This document shows, in pieces, positions 10,796-21,630 of a stretch of 64,000 bases of DNA; position 1 is the stretch's first letter, and every line of letters starts with the position of its first letter. This DNA is from Cycas panzhihuaensis (Eukaryota > Cycadophyta), in assembly GCA_023213395.1 (NCBI GenBank), contig CM041465.1, positions 73,167,741 through 73,231,740 on the forward strand, in the 5' to 3' direction. The position numbers and the translations under genes are program-made. The notes under the pieces were generated by a model. That model was not told where the DNA came from. It ran no database searches and was given only the letters and a program-made list of their open reading frames with translations.

Positions 10796-12152
10796 CTCAA
10801 GAAACAGGCTTCAACACAAGTTAATATCACCAAACTAATAAACTTATAGTCTTTCCGGACAAAATTACACCACTGTGGTCTCCTCTATTTCAAGCACACT
10901 CACTAGGGAACTCAAAACAATGATTGTGCATGCTCTAGGCAGCTCACCAACTAATCGCCCCTCTCCACCAAGCTCCAAAATGTCATCAAAATGCATAAAA
11001 ATTCTTTAAAAAGGATTATGGACACCTTAGAATATGCTCCAAGCACAAGCGAATCTCAATCATAGTGTAAGTGCACAGTCTCTAAGTCAGATCTCATGTC
11101 AAATGTCTTCAAAAATCTCTCTAAATCATATTACTTGGCTTCAAAATACTTCACACTTGAATATATTTCACAAATCAAAGGTATGAGGGCCTTTTTATAA
11201 TGTCACTTGTGGAGGGAATATGATAAAAGGCATATTCTAAAGGAATACTACCTTTTAACATGCCTGTGCCTTTTGGAACTTAATGCACATGTTAAATAAT
11301 AATAAAAACATGTGTTAAATATCAATTAAGGTTAGCAAAGGCTTAAATATATCAAAAAACACCTTTTGATATCTTTTGAACTTCCCGCAATCTCCTATAG
11401 TTTATTCAAGAGGTGCAACAGTTGTGTGACCAGCGCAGGTCGTCCGAATGTCGATCAGACTTCTCACGTGCTTATTGCTGGTAAGGATCCTCTTAAATCA
11501 GCCCAGCCACAGTGCTGAATAGTCCCAATCTTCCTCCAGATGTAAAACACAGTCACAAAGCAAAGAAAAGGGCAGCGCTTTTCTCCCAAGTTGCCCAACC
11601 AATGAAATTAAACAAGGCAGCCTCCAAACAAGTCTCAACTGGTAAAGGACTATCCAACCTTCATATATTGGGCAAAAAAACACTTCTACAAAGTACAATC
11701 TTATCCCACATACAATACACGACTTCTATTTAGAGTATTATAACAATTTTAATATCACATATAGTGCTATTTAGTTAAGAAATGAGCCAACTTACAAGTC
11801 TAACATGTGGTTGTCCTCAATATTGTTTGATCTCCATCATAACATGCTTTTGTGGGCTTCAACAGTATCTCCATTCACCAACCAGTTTCGAATGACCCCC
11901 AACAAGCCAACTCTCTCCACGTACATGGCCTTCATGTCTGAATTTTGACAGCAACTGACCCTTATCTTCATTGATAGATGATTTCGCCTCTTCAACTGCC
12001 ACTGATAGCTATGCATGCTTCTGCAAGTCATTAGAGTAGATGGATCCTCAAGACACGTCTTAGGTTTGATGGCGTCACCCGGCAACCAACGATCTCACTG
12101 CTCTACCCAACTTCTGGCTTCAGCGGTGTAGGACCCTACAACTCTAGAACCA
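10796..12152 (-). other. TE-3 leader and degenerate primer site
   Basis: This is the stretch between the 5' LTR and gag. At its right end, 12141-12152 reads TGGTTCTAGAGT on the minus strand, a decayed copy of TGGTATCAGAGC. I see no protein-coding signal in the ~1.35 kb; ORFs at 11498-12085 match nothing. The corresponding leaders of TE-6 and TE-12 are similarly long and non-coding. Confidence 0.6.
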
Positions 12153-12398
12153 TGTTAAGGAACATGAATTCATACATGCATGTTCTTATCCGCAAAATCT
12201 TTAACCATACACAAGCAGCAAACAAAGATATACACAGAATACAGATGCATAGTATATAGGATTTACGTGGAAACCCCTTTCGAGAAAAAACCCACCACAA
12301 AAGATCTTTGAATCACATTGATTACACTTGCTTGAATTAATTGATATACAAGGGCTCTTGGATATAAATATCCTTCCAAGAGGTGTCACCTGACAAGG
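12153..12398 (-). repeat. TE-3 5' LTR, proximal piece
   Basis: The piece starts TGTTAAGGAACATGAATTC and aligns with the start of the TE-12 LTR at 61899 (TGTTCGGGAACATGAAATC), through ACGTGG, CCACCACAAAAG and CCAAGAGGTGTCAC. It stops at CAAGG, the TSD of TE-4; the rest of the LTR lies at 14703-14809. Confidence 0.85.
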
Positions 12399-12788
12399 TG
12401 TAGCATTCCAAAATATGGTCAAAAGTATAGCATATGACCATTCAAATCAAAGCTCTTTGAACGACGATTCCAACGGTCTAGACGAAAGTTAATTTTGACA
12501 TCTGTATCAAAAGTTATGACCATTTAAAGTTGGCCTGCCAGTTTTTGGAGAAGTCCTAGCCGACTTCTATTTGTGCAGTATTAAGAATAATATCATCTTT
12601 TCTGTCCGACTTCTATTGCTATCCGTTGGCCGCCTATTTAAGGAGGATTTGCGGCCTCATTTTATCATGGAAGAAGAAGTCTTGGACTGTAGTATTTTCG
12701 GCCCTTTTGAGGAGCTTTGTGGAGGGAACCTCGCCTCGAAGAGGGATTCTTTATCGTCAGTAATTTGCGGGATCTTTTGGCTGCTACA
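12399..12788 (+). repeat. TE-4 5' LTR
   Basis: The LTR starts TGTAGCATTCC and ends GGCTGCTACA, two bases before the primer site. A TATTTAAGG box lies near 12635. A short ORF here (12571-12837) recurs in the other LTR and is not a gene. Confidence 0.92.
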
Positions 12789-12873
12789 AGTGGTATCAGA
12801 GCTTCGTTTCGAAGGGAAAGGGCAAAGTAGAACATGAGAAGAACACGTGGAACATATAAAGCCTGAGAAAAAA

Positions 12874-13707
12874 ATGGAGACAAATTTTTTTAATTTGGAG
12901 GATTATGAGGGCATGAAAATATGGATAGAAGATTTTGAGTTTACGTCTAATACAGAAATGGAAGAATATGGACCATTATTAGAAATGAAATTGAATGGAC
13001 AAGCTTATGAGTGGTTCATTAATTGGGCTAAAGAACCTTTTCTATGGTACCAATTTTCAGAGGCGGCTACCATAGCTTTTAAAAAACATAAGCAGGGTGA
13101 GGTTCAAGCAGATGAGGAAGGGCAAGAAGAAGACATTATTAATGAGGAGATCCTAGAGGTTTTGCAAGTGCTAGAACGAGATCTAGCCCAGAGAAAACAA
13201 TATGACGACGTAGAAGACTTGGAGTATGCACAAGCAACAAAAGAGTCTCATTTCAATATCAGAGAGGAAATCCAAGGTGAAGTTACACAAGAGCAGTACA
13301 AAGACAATGAAGAACAAGGAGATTTTTCTCAACAAATCTCATACAAGGTACCCATTGATCCTGCATTGCACATGCACATTTTGTTCGGTAGTTTTGTATG
13401 TCCTCTCTCTTTCCCTAGTTCAATAGCAATACAAGAGCCCTTCTCTCCTCAACCTATAGCTAGCCATGCTCCTAATTTTCCTAACCTTAGTTTTTTCGTA
13501 GGTCAAATTCTAATTCCTCTCTGTAACCCTAGTCCGTCTCTTTACTCACCTACTCCTTTAACCCCTATAAACAATCCTCAACAGGACACCTTTCAACTTC
13601 AATCTGTTTGTCAGGTTTCACCTCTTAGTATTATCTCTTACAAAACCCAGTCTAATTTTTTCCATGCCTCTTCAATTCCATATTATCAATATTGTCTTTT
13701 CCATTAA
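12874..13707 (+). CDS. TE-4 gag-like protein
   Basis: This 277-residue ORF starts at ATG 12874; an upstream in-frame GTG at 12847 is less likely. Residues ~12-80 (LEDYEGMKIWIEDFEF, LLEMKLNGQAYEWFINWA, FSEAATIAFKKH) resemble the start of a gypsy-like gag, with the Trp-rich core that precedes the capsid fold. An acidic Glu-rich segment (residues ~85-165) and a Pro/Ser-rich C-terminal half without zinc knuckle follow. It begins 70 bases after the primer site, where gag is expected. A role as a capsid in particles of an autonomous relative is inference. Confidence 0.6.
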   Translation: METNFFNLEDYEGMKIWIEDFEFTSNTEMEEYGPLLEMKLNGQAYEWFINWAKEPFLWYQFSEAATIAFKKHKQGEVQADEEGQEEDIINEEILEVLQVLERDLAQRKQYDDVEDLEYAQATKESHFNIREEIQGEVTQEQYKDNEEQGDFSQQISYKVPIDPALHMHILFGSFVCPLSFPSSIAIQEPFSPQPIASHAPNFPNLSFFVGQILIPLCNPSPSLYSPTPLTPINNPQQDTFQLQSVCQVSPLSIISYKTQSNFFHASSIPYYQYCLFH

Positions 13708-14312
13708 ATCTTTTCTTTTATTTGAATACCAATTCTACAACCCTATTAAAATCTTTTTTCATAAAGAACCTCTATCACTAATCCCCCATCCATCTTTCTC
13801 TCCCAAAAAGAGTTATGGTTCAACAAAACTTATACGAACTTACATCTCCATCCAAGACATATTCCAAATTTTATCCTTTCTTTCTATAGCTTCAAAGCTA
13901 TGCTTGATCTTAGTTCACAAGTCCTCCTTTTCTTTTTCCTACAATAAGCAATCACCAATCCTTGACCCTCACAATCAATTTTGTTCCCAAAGCCTTCACG
14001 TCTTTTTCCAAAATCCATCCCATTTGGAAACAAAAGGTGCAAATGCAAGGCAAGACCAAGACAAGACATTTGAGATACCTCACAAGTCCCAGGACCCTTC
14101 CAATTCAGAACAAGGCGTCGCAGGTACCTGGTTCCAAGAACAAACATCGGCAAACTCAAGATGCTTGTCAGTGCAGCCCCAAAGAAGACACAAGATCGAG
14201 GGAAATCTTCATGACCTACAGGATCTAGCCGGAGGTGGTTGGAAGATTAGACCGAGCTACAAGCATTTCTCAATACTTCGAGGGCGAAGTATTATTTTAA
14301 GGGAAGGGGAAT
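13708..14312 (+). other. TE-4 3' internal region
   Basis: The stretch is Pro/Ser-rich in translation and overlaps an ORF at 13664-14317 that ends near the LTR with LAGGGWKIRPSYKHFSILRG. I recognise no domain. It may be the remains of a longer gag-pol after internal deletion. The purine tract AAGGGAAGGGGAAT (14299-14312) primes plus-strand synthesis. Confidence 0.55.
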
Positions 14313-14702
14313 TGTAGCATTCCAAAATATGGTCAAAAGGATAGCATATGACCATTCAAATCAAAGTTCTTTGAACGACGATTCCAACGGTCCAGACGAA
14401 AGTTAATTCTGACATCTATATCAAAAGTTATGACCATTTAAAGTTGGCCTGCCAGTTTTTGGAGAAGTCCTAGCCGACTTCTATTTGTGCAGTATTAAGA
14501 ATAATATCATCTTTTCTGTCCGACTTCTATTGCTATCCGTTGGCCGCCTATTTAAGGAGGATTTGCGGCCTCATTTTATCATGGAAGAAGAAGTCTTGGA
14601 CTGTAGTATTTTCGGCCCTTTTGAGGAGCTTTGTGGAGAGAACCTCGCCTCGAAGAGGGATTCTTTATCGTCAGTAATTTGCGGGATCTTTTGGTTGCTA
14701 TA
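14313..14702 (+). repeat. TE-4 3' LTR
   Basis: The copy is nearly identical to 12399-12788 and of the same length. The terminal CA has become TA (TTGCTATA), and the TSD CAAGG follows. Confidence 0.92.
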
Positions 14703-14809
14703 CAAGGGTTGTGACCCTCTAAATATTTTACACCATTTTGATAATCACGATTAGTTAAACCATACATTAACATTAATTAGTGGCTTAACAAACAGCTGCC
14801 ATGTTAACA
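14703..14809 (-). repeat. TE-3 5' LTR, distal piece
   Basis: After the CAAGG copy, GTTGTGACCCTCTAAAT continues the LTR and ends CAGCTGCCATGTTAACA. This matches the TE-6 LTR start on the other strand (TGTTAACATGGC). TE-5 coding sequence resumes at 14810, where CTATA would be the TE-3 TSD. Confidence 0.85.
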
Positions 14810-16130
14810 CTATATGCTTTAGATTTGTTACTATACCCAATCATAATATATTCTATACTTTTGACATGTAGGTTAGTTCTTTTCTTGTCAGGAATGTGAG
14901 CATAAGCTTTACTACCAAAGATTTTAAGATGACTTACATTTGGCCTTCTGTCAGTCCCATGCTTCTTCAAGAGTTATCTTATCCAAAGCTTGCGTAGGGC
15001 TTTTGTTGATGAAGTACATTGTTATGTTAATTGCTTCTCCCAATATGTTTTTATTAATGCCTTTTCGCTTATCATACTTCATGCCATTTCCATTATTGTT
15101 CTATTCATACATTTGACTACTCCATTTGATTATGGTGTGCATGGAGTAGTTACCTATTTTTGTATCCTATTTATTTTACAAAAATGATAAAAGTCATTTG
15201 AATTGTATTCTCCTCCTCTGTCAAACCACAGAATTTTGATTTTGTATTCACTCTCCAACTCAACCTATGCCTGGAATTCTTTGAAGTAGTCTAAGACTTC
15301 TGATTTACTAAAAAAAAAATAGACCCAAGTTTTCTAGAGAAATCATCAATGAAGATGAGAAAGTACCTTGTTCCATTTATTGGGTTTGGTGTTATTGGCC
15401 CACATAGATCAGTATGAACTAATTCTAATTTTTATGTGCTTTCCATATACTTTGGTAAAAAGGAATTTAGTGTTGCTTGCCCATCATATAACTTTTGCAT
15501 ACAAAGGATTCAAAAGACACTTCAAGCAAACTGTCCACCATATTAGAATTTTTTAATAATTCTAATCATCTATTTGCAATGTGTTCATACTTAGAATGCC
15601 AAATTTCATTAGTGGTGTTGTTAACAGCAAGGGACTTTACAACATGAATAGGCAAAATAGGAGTTGAAATCAGTTTATAGAGATTATCGATTTCCACTCC
15701 TCTTGCAATTACAATTCTATCATTTTTCATATCACGAATGTGGTAGCTTCCATCTTCGTTAACAATGACTCTGAGTGCCTTTTTTCTTAATTGGGATATA
15801 GATAAGAGATTTCTTTTTAGGCTAGGTACATAAAAAACTTCTCCAATTTTTTTCAATTTTGCCATCAATTGAGATAACAATAATACCTTTCCCTTTAATT
15901 TGTGAAGAAAAGTTCTTACCAAGCACCACAGTTTTGTTAATGAAATATGGCCTCAGCATTTCAAACCATTCTTCTCTCCCAGTCATATGATTTGATGCTC
16001 CTAAGTCTATATACCAGTCTTCATTTTGTTGGCATGCATGGACAGAGTTGTGATGAAGGCAGTTTCTTCATCTTCTTCTTCTACCTATTCATGGTTGTAA
16101 TTTCCTTCTACTTTCTTCCCTCTTTGAATA
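14810..16130 (-). pseudogene. TE-5 protease-integrase remnant
   Basis: The right end reads EEEDEETAFI, then DLGASNHMTGREEWFEM, a protease core where TE-9 has IDSGALRHM, so Ser is lost. The open part 15566-15922 has GEVFYVPSLKRNLLSISQLR and the start of the pre-integrase module (EIWHSKYEHIANR). Farther left are [13 protein letters not shown] and [10 protein letters not shown] (integrase core, with breaks). 14810-14970 holds PNVSHLKIFGSKAYAHIPD and IEYIMIGYSNKSKAYS, the integrase C-terminal region. TE-3 begins right after KAYS. TE-6 interrupts at 16131, between the zinc knuckles and the protease. Confidence 0.8.
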
Positions 16131-16486
16131 TGTTAACATGGCAATTGTTTGTTAAGCCACTAAGATAATGTTAATGTGGTTTAACTACGGTGATTATGCG
16201 AAAAGGTGCGATTTATTTAGAGGGTCACAACCCTAATTGGGTGACACCTCTTGGAAGAATATAAAAGCCTTGAGCCCTTGTGTATTCAAAGTATCAAATC
16301 AATTGTGGAATAATAAATGTGATCTAGAAGGATCTTTTGTGATGGGTTCTTTTTCTAAAAGGTTTTTTCCACGTAACTCCTGTGTATTGTGCATCTGTAT
16401 TTTATGTGTATTTTTGTTTGCTTGTTGTGTATGATTAACAATTCTACGGATGAGAACATACCTGTATGATTTTATGTTCCTGAACA
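16131..16486 (+). repeat. TE-6 5' LTR
   Basis: The LTR starts TGTTAACATGGC and ends TTCCTGAACA, directly joined to TGGTATCAGAGC. A TATAAAAG box lies at 16260-16267. It matches 42159-42513. Confidence 0.92.
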
Positions 16487-17419
16487 TGGTATCAGAGCCG
16501 TAGGGTCCTACACAACTGAAGCTTGACGTTGAGTAGAGCGGTGAGATCGTCAGTTGCTGGGTGAAGCCATCAAACCTGGCACTTGTCTTGAGGGTCCATC
16601 ATCTCTAGCAACGTGCAAAAACAGGCACAACAGATCAGTGGTGGTTCAAGCAGTGAAAATCACTATTCAACGGGGCATAAGGGTCTATTGGAGTCAATAA
16701 TCAGGCATGAAGGCCACGTTTCTGGTTTGAGTTGGCTCGTTGGAAGCCATCTGAAGCTAGTTGATGATCTGTAAGGTTGATTCAAGCCAGTAGAGCATGT
16801 ACTGATGGTGATTCAGAAACTATGAGGACAGCCACGCCTATGTACATGTAAGTCCATTATACTTCTCATTAAAATATCATAAAAATCAATGAAATAATCC
16901 TGTTTTTGGGTACTACTTGTTATCAAACCTCTTCGTAGCACCTGTGGATGTGATTGGAGCCTGTATTGGTAGCTTTCTATCTAAATATAAGTGTTGGAAT
17001 GAATTCACAGCAATAGAAGGCTGTTTTATTGAAGTTTTTTTTGTATTTGTGAGAATATTGGAGACTTGTGTGCATGATTTAAGCTTAGAACAGCCATATT
17101 GAGGTTGGTTGGGTGTTTATTAACATGGTTGGGCATGTTTGAGAGCTGGTTGGGCTATTTTTGTGGTGTTTTGGCTCCCTTAAGAGCTAGTTGGGCGCTA
17201 TTTGTGATGTTTAAGCGCTTTTGTATATCGGTTGGCTCGTATTTGCGTGGGTTGGGAGTGTGACTACACTAGTTGGGTGCTTATCTATGTGGTTGGGCTC
17301 TTCTAAGAGGCTGTTGGACTGAAATCGGACTGTTTACTAGTCGTACCATTGTGTGAAGATCCAATTCTATACTAGCTGGTTTGCTTGAAGTTCACTGACC
17401 GAGTATTTTATGCGGTAGC
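16487..17419 (+). other. TE-6 leader, first part, with GGTTGGGC repeats
   Basis: After the primer site (16487-16498) there is no coding signal. Between about 17100 and 17320 the motif GGTTGGG, or a near form, recurs every 20-35 bases (TGGTTGGGC, TAGTTGGGCGC, GTGGTTGGGC). A reverse-complement form (CCCAACCA, CCCAGCCA) occurs at the matching place in TE-12 near 60720-60850. The leader resumes at 37485-38090 after TE-7, again without a gene. Confidence 0.65.
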
Positions 17420-17717
17420 TGGAACAGGTTAATGTCACAAGGTCATTACATTAATTGATTATTTCTAAAAAGGGTCTTAAGTGAACTTTAAATTAGATCA
17501 CTTAAGTGAAATGCACTTTCATGTGCATTATGTGTAATTTCATTTCACCTAACTCTAATGCTCCCTCTCTCAATATAAAAGTAAAAGCTCAATGGAGGAG
17601 GCTCATTCTTACCTCCCCATTTTGTGAGAGCTACTCTCTTTCTCTCAAGTCTCTCTTGCTCCCATGTTTGCCTTTGTGTTTAGTGCATGGAGATGAAGGA
17701 TAGATCCACTATTTTCA
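17420..17717 (+). repeat. TE-7 5' LTR
   Basis: The LTR starts TGGAACAGGTTAATG and ends CACTATTTTCA. TATAAAA lies at 17574-17580. The 3' copy at 37203-37484 is 282 bp because of the internal length difference. Confidence 0.88.
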
Positions 17718-18943
17718 TGTGGTATCAGAGCTTGCTTCCTTCATATTCCTCATTTTCACTTGCAATGGAGCCATCACTTCCTTCTCCCCCATAATCCATG
17801 TGGTGAAGGACATTGTGAAAGTGTATTTAAAAATATTTTCAAGTTTTTATCATAGCATATTTAGTATGGTTTGCTTTCCCTTTCTCTTTTGTAGGTTTGG
17901 AAGCATGATACAAGGAGTTGTAAGGCCCAAGGATTCTAATCCTTTGGTAGCCATTTATGCTATCTCATTCTTCTTTTCTTTCCCCTCTTTTTGTCCATTT
18001 AACAAGGAGAAATGCTGTCGAAATTATTTTAGCTTTTAGAAGAATGATTGTAAGGAGAGGTTCTACCCGCTTTTTTTTTTTAATTTGAAGCTATTTAAAA
18101 TATTCATCATTGTATGCTCTCACCTTACTCATATTGGGATCCTAATGATCACAAAATGATGAAATTTTCATATGGTATCATGTGTTGATAAGATATTTGC
18201 AAGCTAAATTTTCTGCAGAAATAAAATCTGCTTGCTGAACTTCACAGGTCTACCAAAAATTCTACAGAGCTCCAATTGACATGATTTCAATTGCTAAAGA
18301 TGAGGCTTTGAGTCTAGTTTCTAGTGCAAAAACCAACACCCAATTTCATTGTCATATGAGAAAGTTATTGCTATTTTAGTGAACAACAGTTATTTTTAGT
18401 AAGAATTTTGAAAAAATATATTCTACCAACTTTGTGAGACTACCAAAATTTTTGCAGAACTCATTTGGACCTGGTTCCACATCCTAAAGATGCATGTCTG
18501 AGTCTAGTTTGCAACACAAAAACTAGCACTTAATTTCGTTATCATGGGAGAAAGTTATTGCAGTTTTAGTGATGACTATTTTTTTGTATTTAACAAAAAA
18601 AAAAAAAAAAATTCTTCCTTCTTTTTATAAAGCTTAAAAGCCCATTGTAAAAGTGAGTAAAAAAACACCTGGATCGGAGCAATATCTGGTGTCTTCACTC
18701 ACTTATCAGCATTACATTTCAACACTCCAAAATCACTTCAAACAAGCGCTCTAAAGACACTCTAAGTAAGCACTCCAAGCAAGCACTCGAAACAAGCACT
18801 CTATTTTCAGTTATATGTACGTTTGATACAAATTCAATAATCTTTTCACTCTCCCTAAAAGGAATGCATCACGTACGTTATTTTCTACCATCTTGTACCT
18901 GTTCACACACTCGCTAAGGTTGAAATACCTTGGTTGGCAGAAT
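17718..18943 (+). other. TE-7 leader, first part
   Basis: The primer site is at 17720-17731. The remainder is AT-rich and non-coding. Two diverged copies of a ~140-bp block lie ~190 bp apart (starting near 18251 and 18441), with shared phrases TACCAAAA, GAGTCTAGTTT and GAGAAAGTTATTGC. A short AAGCACTC repeat lies at 18755-18805. TE-8 interrupts at 18944. Confidence 0.6.
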
Positions 18944-19483
18944 TGTTAAACCTCATGGTTTACCTTATGTTTATAATGTCAAGCTAATGTATTTTCTATT
19001 CTTGTATTATGTGTGCACTTTTGCACTTTTGTACTTTAGGTGTAACTTTATCACTTAAGTGATAAAGTACACACCACTATGTCTAGTGACATAACGTTGT
19101 AACTTAAGGGTCAAATGACCCCCTTGCACTTTTGCTCACATGAGCTCCCAATGGACACTTGTCCTACATGCAAGCATGCATTGCATGATTGACACTTGTC
19201 AATCATGCAATAGCCTTTGGCCTCTCATCTTCTTCTATTTAAAGAGGCCTCTATTCATTGTTGCTCATCTTGGGAGGAGGAGCTCATTGTTATTCTGTCA
19301 GTTTGCCAATCAAGCTGAAGCATTCTTTGGTGGTTGGACTAATTCCAACCCCCCATTTCTGGTATCTTTATCTTGCTCCTATTTCTCCTTGTGTGTTTTA
19401 TGTTATATGCTTTCATGCATTTGTAGTATTGTGCTTGTACTTTTGATCTTGGGACTAATGTGGCCTAATGCCCATTTTCCACA
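18944..19483 (+). repeat. TE-8 5' LTR
   Basis: The LTR starts TGTTAAACCTCATGG and ends CATTTTCCACA, two bases before the primer site. An inverted pair ATCACTTAAGTGAT and a TATTTAAAG box (19236-19244) are visible. The copy at 25765-26297 is nearly identical. Confidence 0.93.
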
Positions 19484-21630
19484 TTTGGTATCAGAGCTGA
19501 AAGGTCTCTGAACTTAGCTTGTTTAAGCACTGTTAGTTTATTATCTCTGTCATTTGTTTTTGAAATCTGTGCACTGGACTATCCTCTGTCCCTGCACTTG
19601 AAGAACCCCATTTCTGTGCATTTCTGGACCTGCATACAAGGTCTGTTCAACCATTTCTGAAGAGGATTCAAGGCGCCCGATCGTGATCCGATTAGCGGTA
19701 GCAACTCAAAGTTGTCCATCTCGGCGAGCGGCTCATCGGTGCCAACTTCGGCCTTTGTCAATCAATCGGGCGGTCTTGAGCGCCAACTCAGCACTCAAAG
19801 AGCCACATCATCATAGTGCACGATCAACATCGTCAACTCGGCGTCATCCGGGCCCAGGCGCCAACTCAGCACTCAAAGTGCCACATCATCACAGTGCACA
19901 GTCATCAAACAGTTGGCTGTCCAACTCAGCATTCTCACTGCCCAAGCACCTGAGTTGAATCATCGATCGGCATTATCGCTCTACGGTCATCAAAGGCGAT
20001 CAGCGATCTTGAGTCGGCCTTTCGGTATGCAATCGGCCTACGATCCGGTGCCAACTCAGCTCTTCACTGACAACTCAGCACTCAAGCTTCAAGCTCAGCT
20101 CTTCACTGACAACTCGGCCGCGATCGATGCGGCGGCTCACACGGTTGGGTACAACTCAAGATCTTCATGCCGGTATCACATCGGCTCAATTTCTTGAGTC
20201 GGCCACTCGAGCGCCACATCATTTCTGATCATTCTTGTCGGCTCTTATCATTCTTGTCCGGCTCAAGAAATTGCTACCAAGACTGATCATTCTTGTCGAC
20301 TCTCATCGTTCATCATTCTCGGCAATTTCACCATATTGCTACCAAGACTGATCATTCTTGTCCAACGCAATCGGAAGAGTGCCAACTCGGCTCTAGAAGC
20401 CGGCCTTCGGCCTGCTTGCCACAAGTCAGGTCGGTGCCCGATCGGCCGCCTCGCCACCATTCGGATTGGAAAATCAACCTCTTGATAGCATTTTTTTAAC
20501 AAAATGCCCATTTGCTCATGAGAATCAAATTTTTTTTAAGGTTTTAAGAGAATTTTTTTTCTCAAGGGGGGAGTCTTAAAAGACTTTAAGTTTTTATAGC
20601 TGGGCCTACTTAAAAATTTTTTTTTACAAACATTGGCAGTCTTGATTCTCAAAAGTACTTTTGTACTTACTATTTTAAGCTCTTTTAGCACACTTTCATG
20701 CTATTAAAGCATCATTGAGCTTAATTAATGTAACCAAAAGGCATATCTACATTGTAAAGGTGAAGGAAATTACCACCTAACTTCAGTTTTTTGGCACCTT
20801 GCATGGTGACCTTGGCCTTCTTAAGTTCAAAAAGGGAAGGTTCATTGTGAAACTTAATAAAATCACAATTTTCTTGTTGGATTGTTGAGACATTTTAAGT
20901 TTCAACAGCTGCTGCGTGGAGTTTGTGTTGGCTTTGGAGTATTTCTTGAGTCCACTTTTCTTGTGGCTTCATCACTTCATCAGATTTTGAAGGTTAAAAG
21001 GAACCCTCTTTTGCTGTCATTAAAGGTTCCTTACATCATTTTTTTTAAGTACTCAAAGTACTTTATCATTGTACTCAAGCATACATAACACCTCACTTGG
21101 ATCATAAAGCACTTGAAATCTGTTTTGTGCTCGTTCTTTGTAAGCCAAAAAGGCATAAAAAATCCAAGTAAGAAGATTCACTTAGACTTGTTTAAAAGTG
21201 AATTTAAAATCTGTTGGAGAGGCTCGAAAAAGGTTCAAACCTTGCCTCTAAATTAACCTTAAGCTTGATGCATTCCCTAGGGGACCAATAGGCCAAATGC
21301 AGTCGATTGCGACAATTAAGGTTGCTTGAGGGAAAGGAGGTTCGAAAAGGATGTTATTGGGTGTGAATCCGGGGAAAGCATGTATGCGTCCATGCAGATA
21401 AACCCTACCTGCCTTGTCCTAGATTTAACTTGGTCAACATTTGGATCTTCTCTATAAGATCAAGTTGGGCCAACTCTATAGCCTAGTCCTCCACCCCTCA
21501 TCATTCCATTCAGTTGTTGGATCTTCTAGTAAGATCGGATCATTGGTCTTGTTAGAAGGTGGAACTTAAGCGACGAAAGCTTTGAGTTTCCAAGTTATCT
21601 GCTAGCTTCAAGTGTTAATCAAGTGGAAAG
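19484..21630 (+). other. TE-8 long leader with GC-rich repeat zone
   Basis: The primer site TGGTATCAGAGC lies at 19486-19497. From ~19670 to 20480 the base composition shifts to GC-rich with many CGGC and TCGG words and two repeat types: a ~78-bp unit (CCAACTCAGCACTCAAAG at 19779 and 19861) and a phrase GCTACCAAGACTGATCATTC (20272 and 20337). ORFs inside it match nothing. From 20500 on the leader is AT-rich. Such a zone is unlike the rest of the element and may be captured or regulatory sequence. Confidence 0.6.

Larger units (their letters stand above)
12399..14702 (+). mobile_element. TE-4: short gag-only LTR element (TR-GAG type)
   Basis: This complete 2304-bp element has two 390-bp LTRs and a perfect CAAGG TSD (12394-12398 and 14703-14707). 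It has an initiator-Met-type primer site at 12791-12802 and a purine tract at 14299-14312. Only 1.5 kb of internal DNA is present, with one gag-like ORF and a decayed tail, and no pol. It splits the TE-3 LTR: joining 12398 to 14708 restores the order AAGGTTGTGACCC seen in the TE-12 LTR. About eight differences between the LTRs suggest a fairly recent insertion. Confidence 0.9.
8580..14809 (-). mobile_element. TE-3: copia element, 5' portion
   Basis: This minus-strand copia element is seen from its 5' LTR through gag, protease and integrase. It is cut at 8580 by TE-2, so reverse transcriptase, RNase H and the 3' LTR lie outside the window. The 5' LTR is itself split by TE-4. The element lies in the integrase region of TE-5, which resumes at 14810. 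Its gag-pol and LTR are closely related to those of TE-6 and TE-12. Confidence 0.85.

Noticed and set aside
12571-12837. ORF of 88 codons that recurs at 14485-14754 and looks like a conserved gene pair
   Set aside because: Both copies are the two LTRs of TE-4; the likeness is explained by LTR identity.
19683-20197. ORFs in the GC-rich island of TE-8 as a captured gene
   Set aside because: Translations are low-complexity and follow the DNA repeats; no family is recognisable, so only the sequence anomaly is reported.
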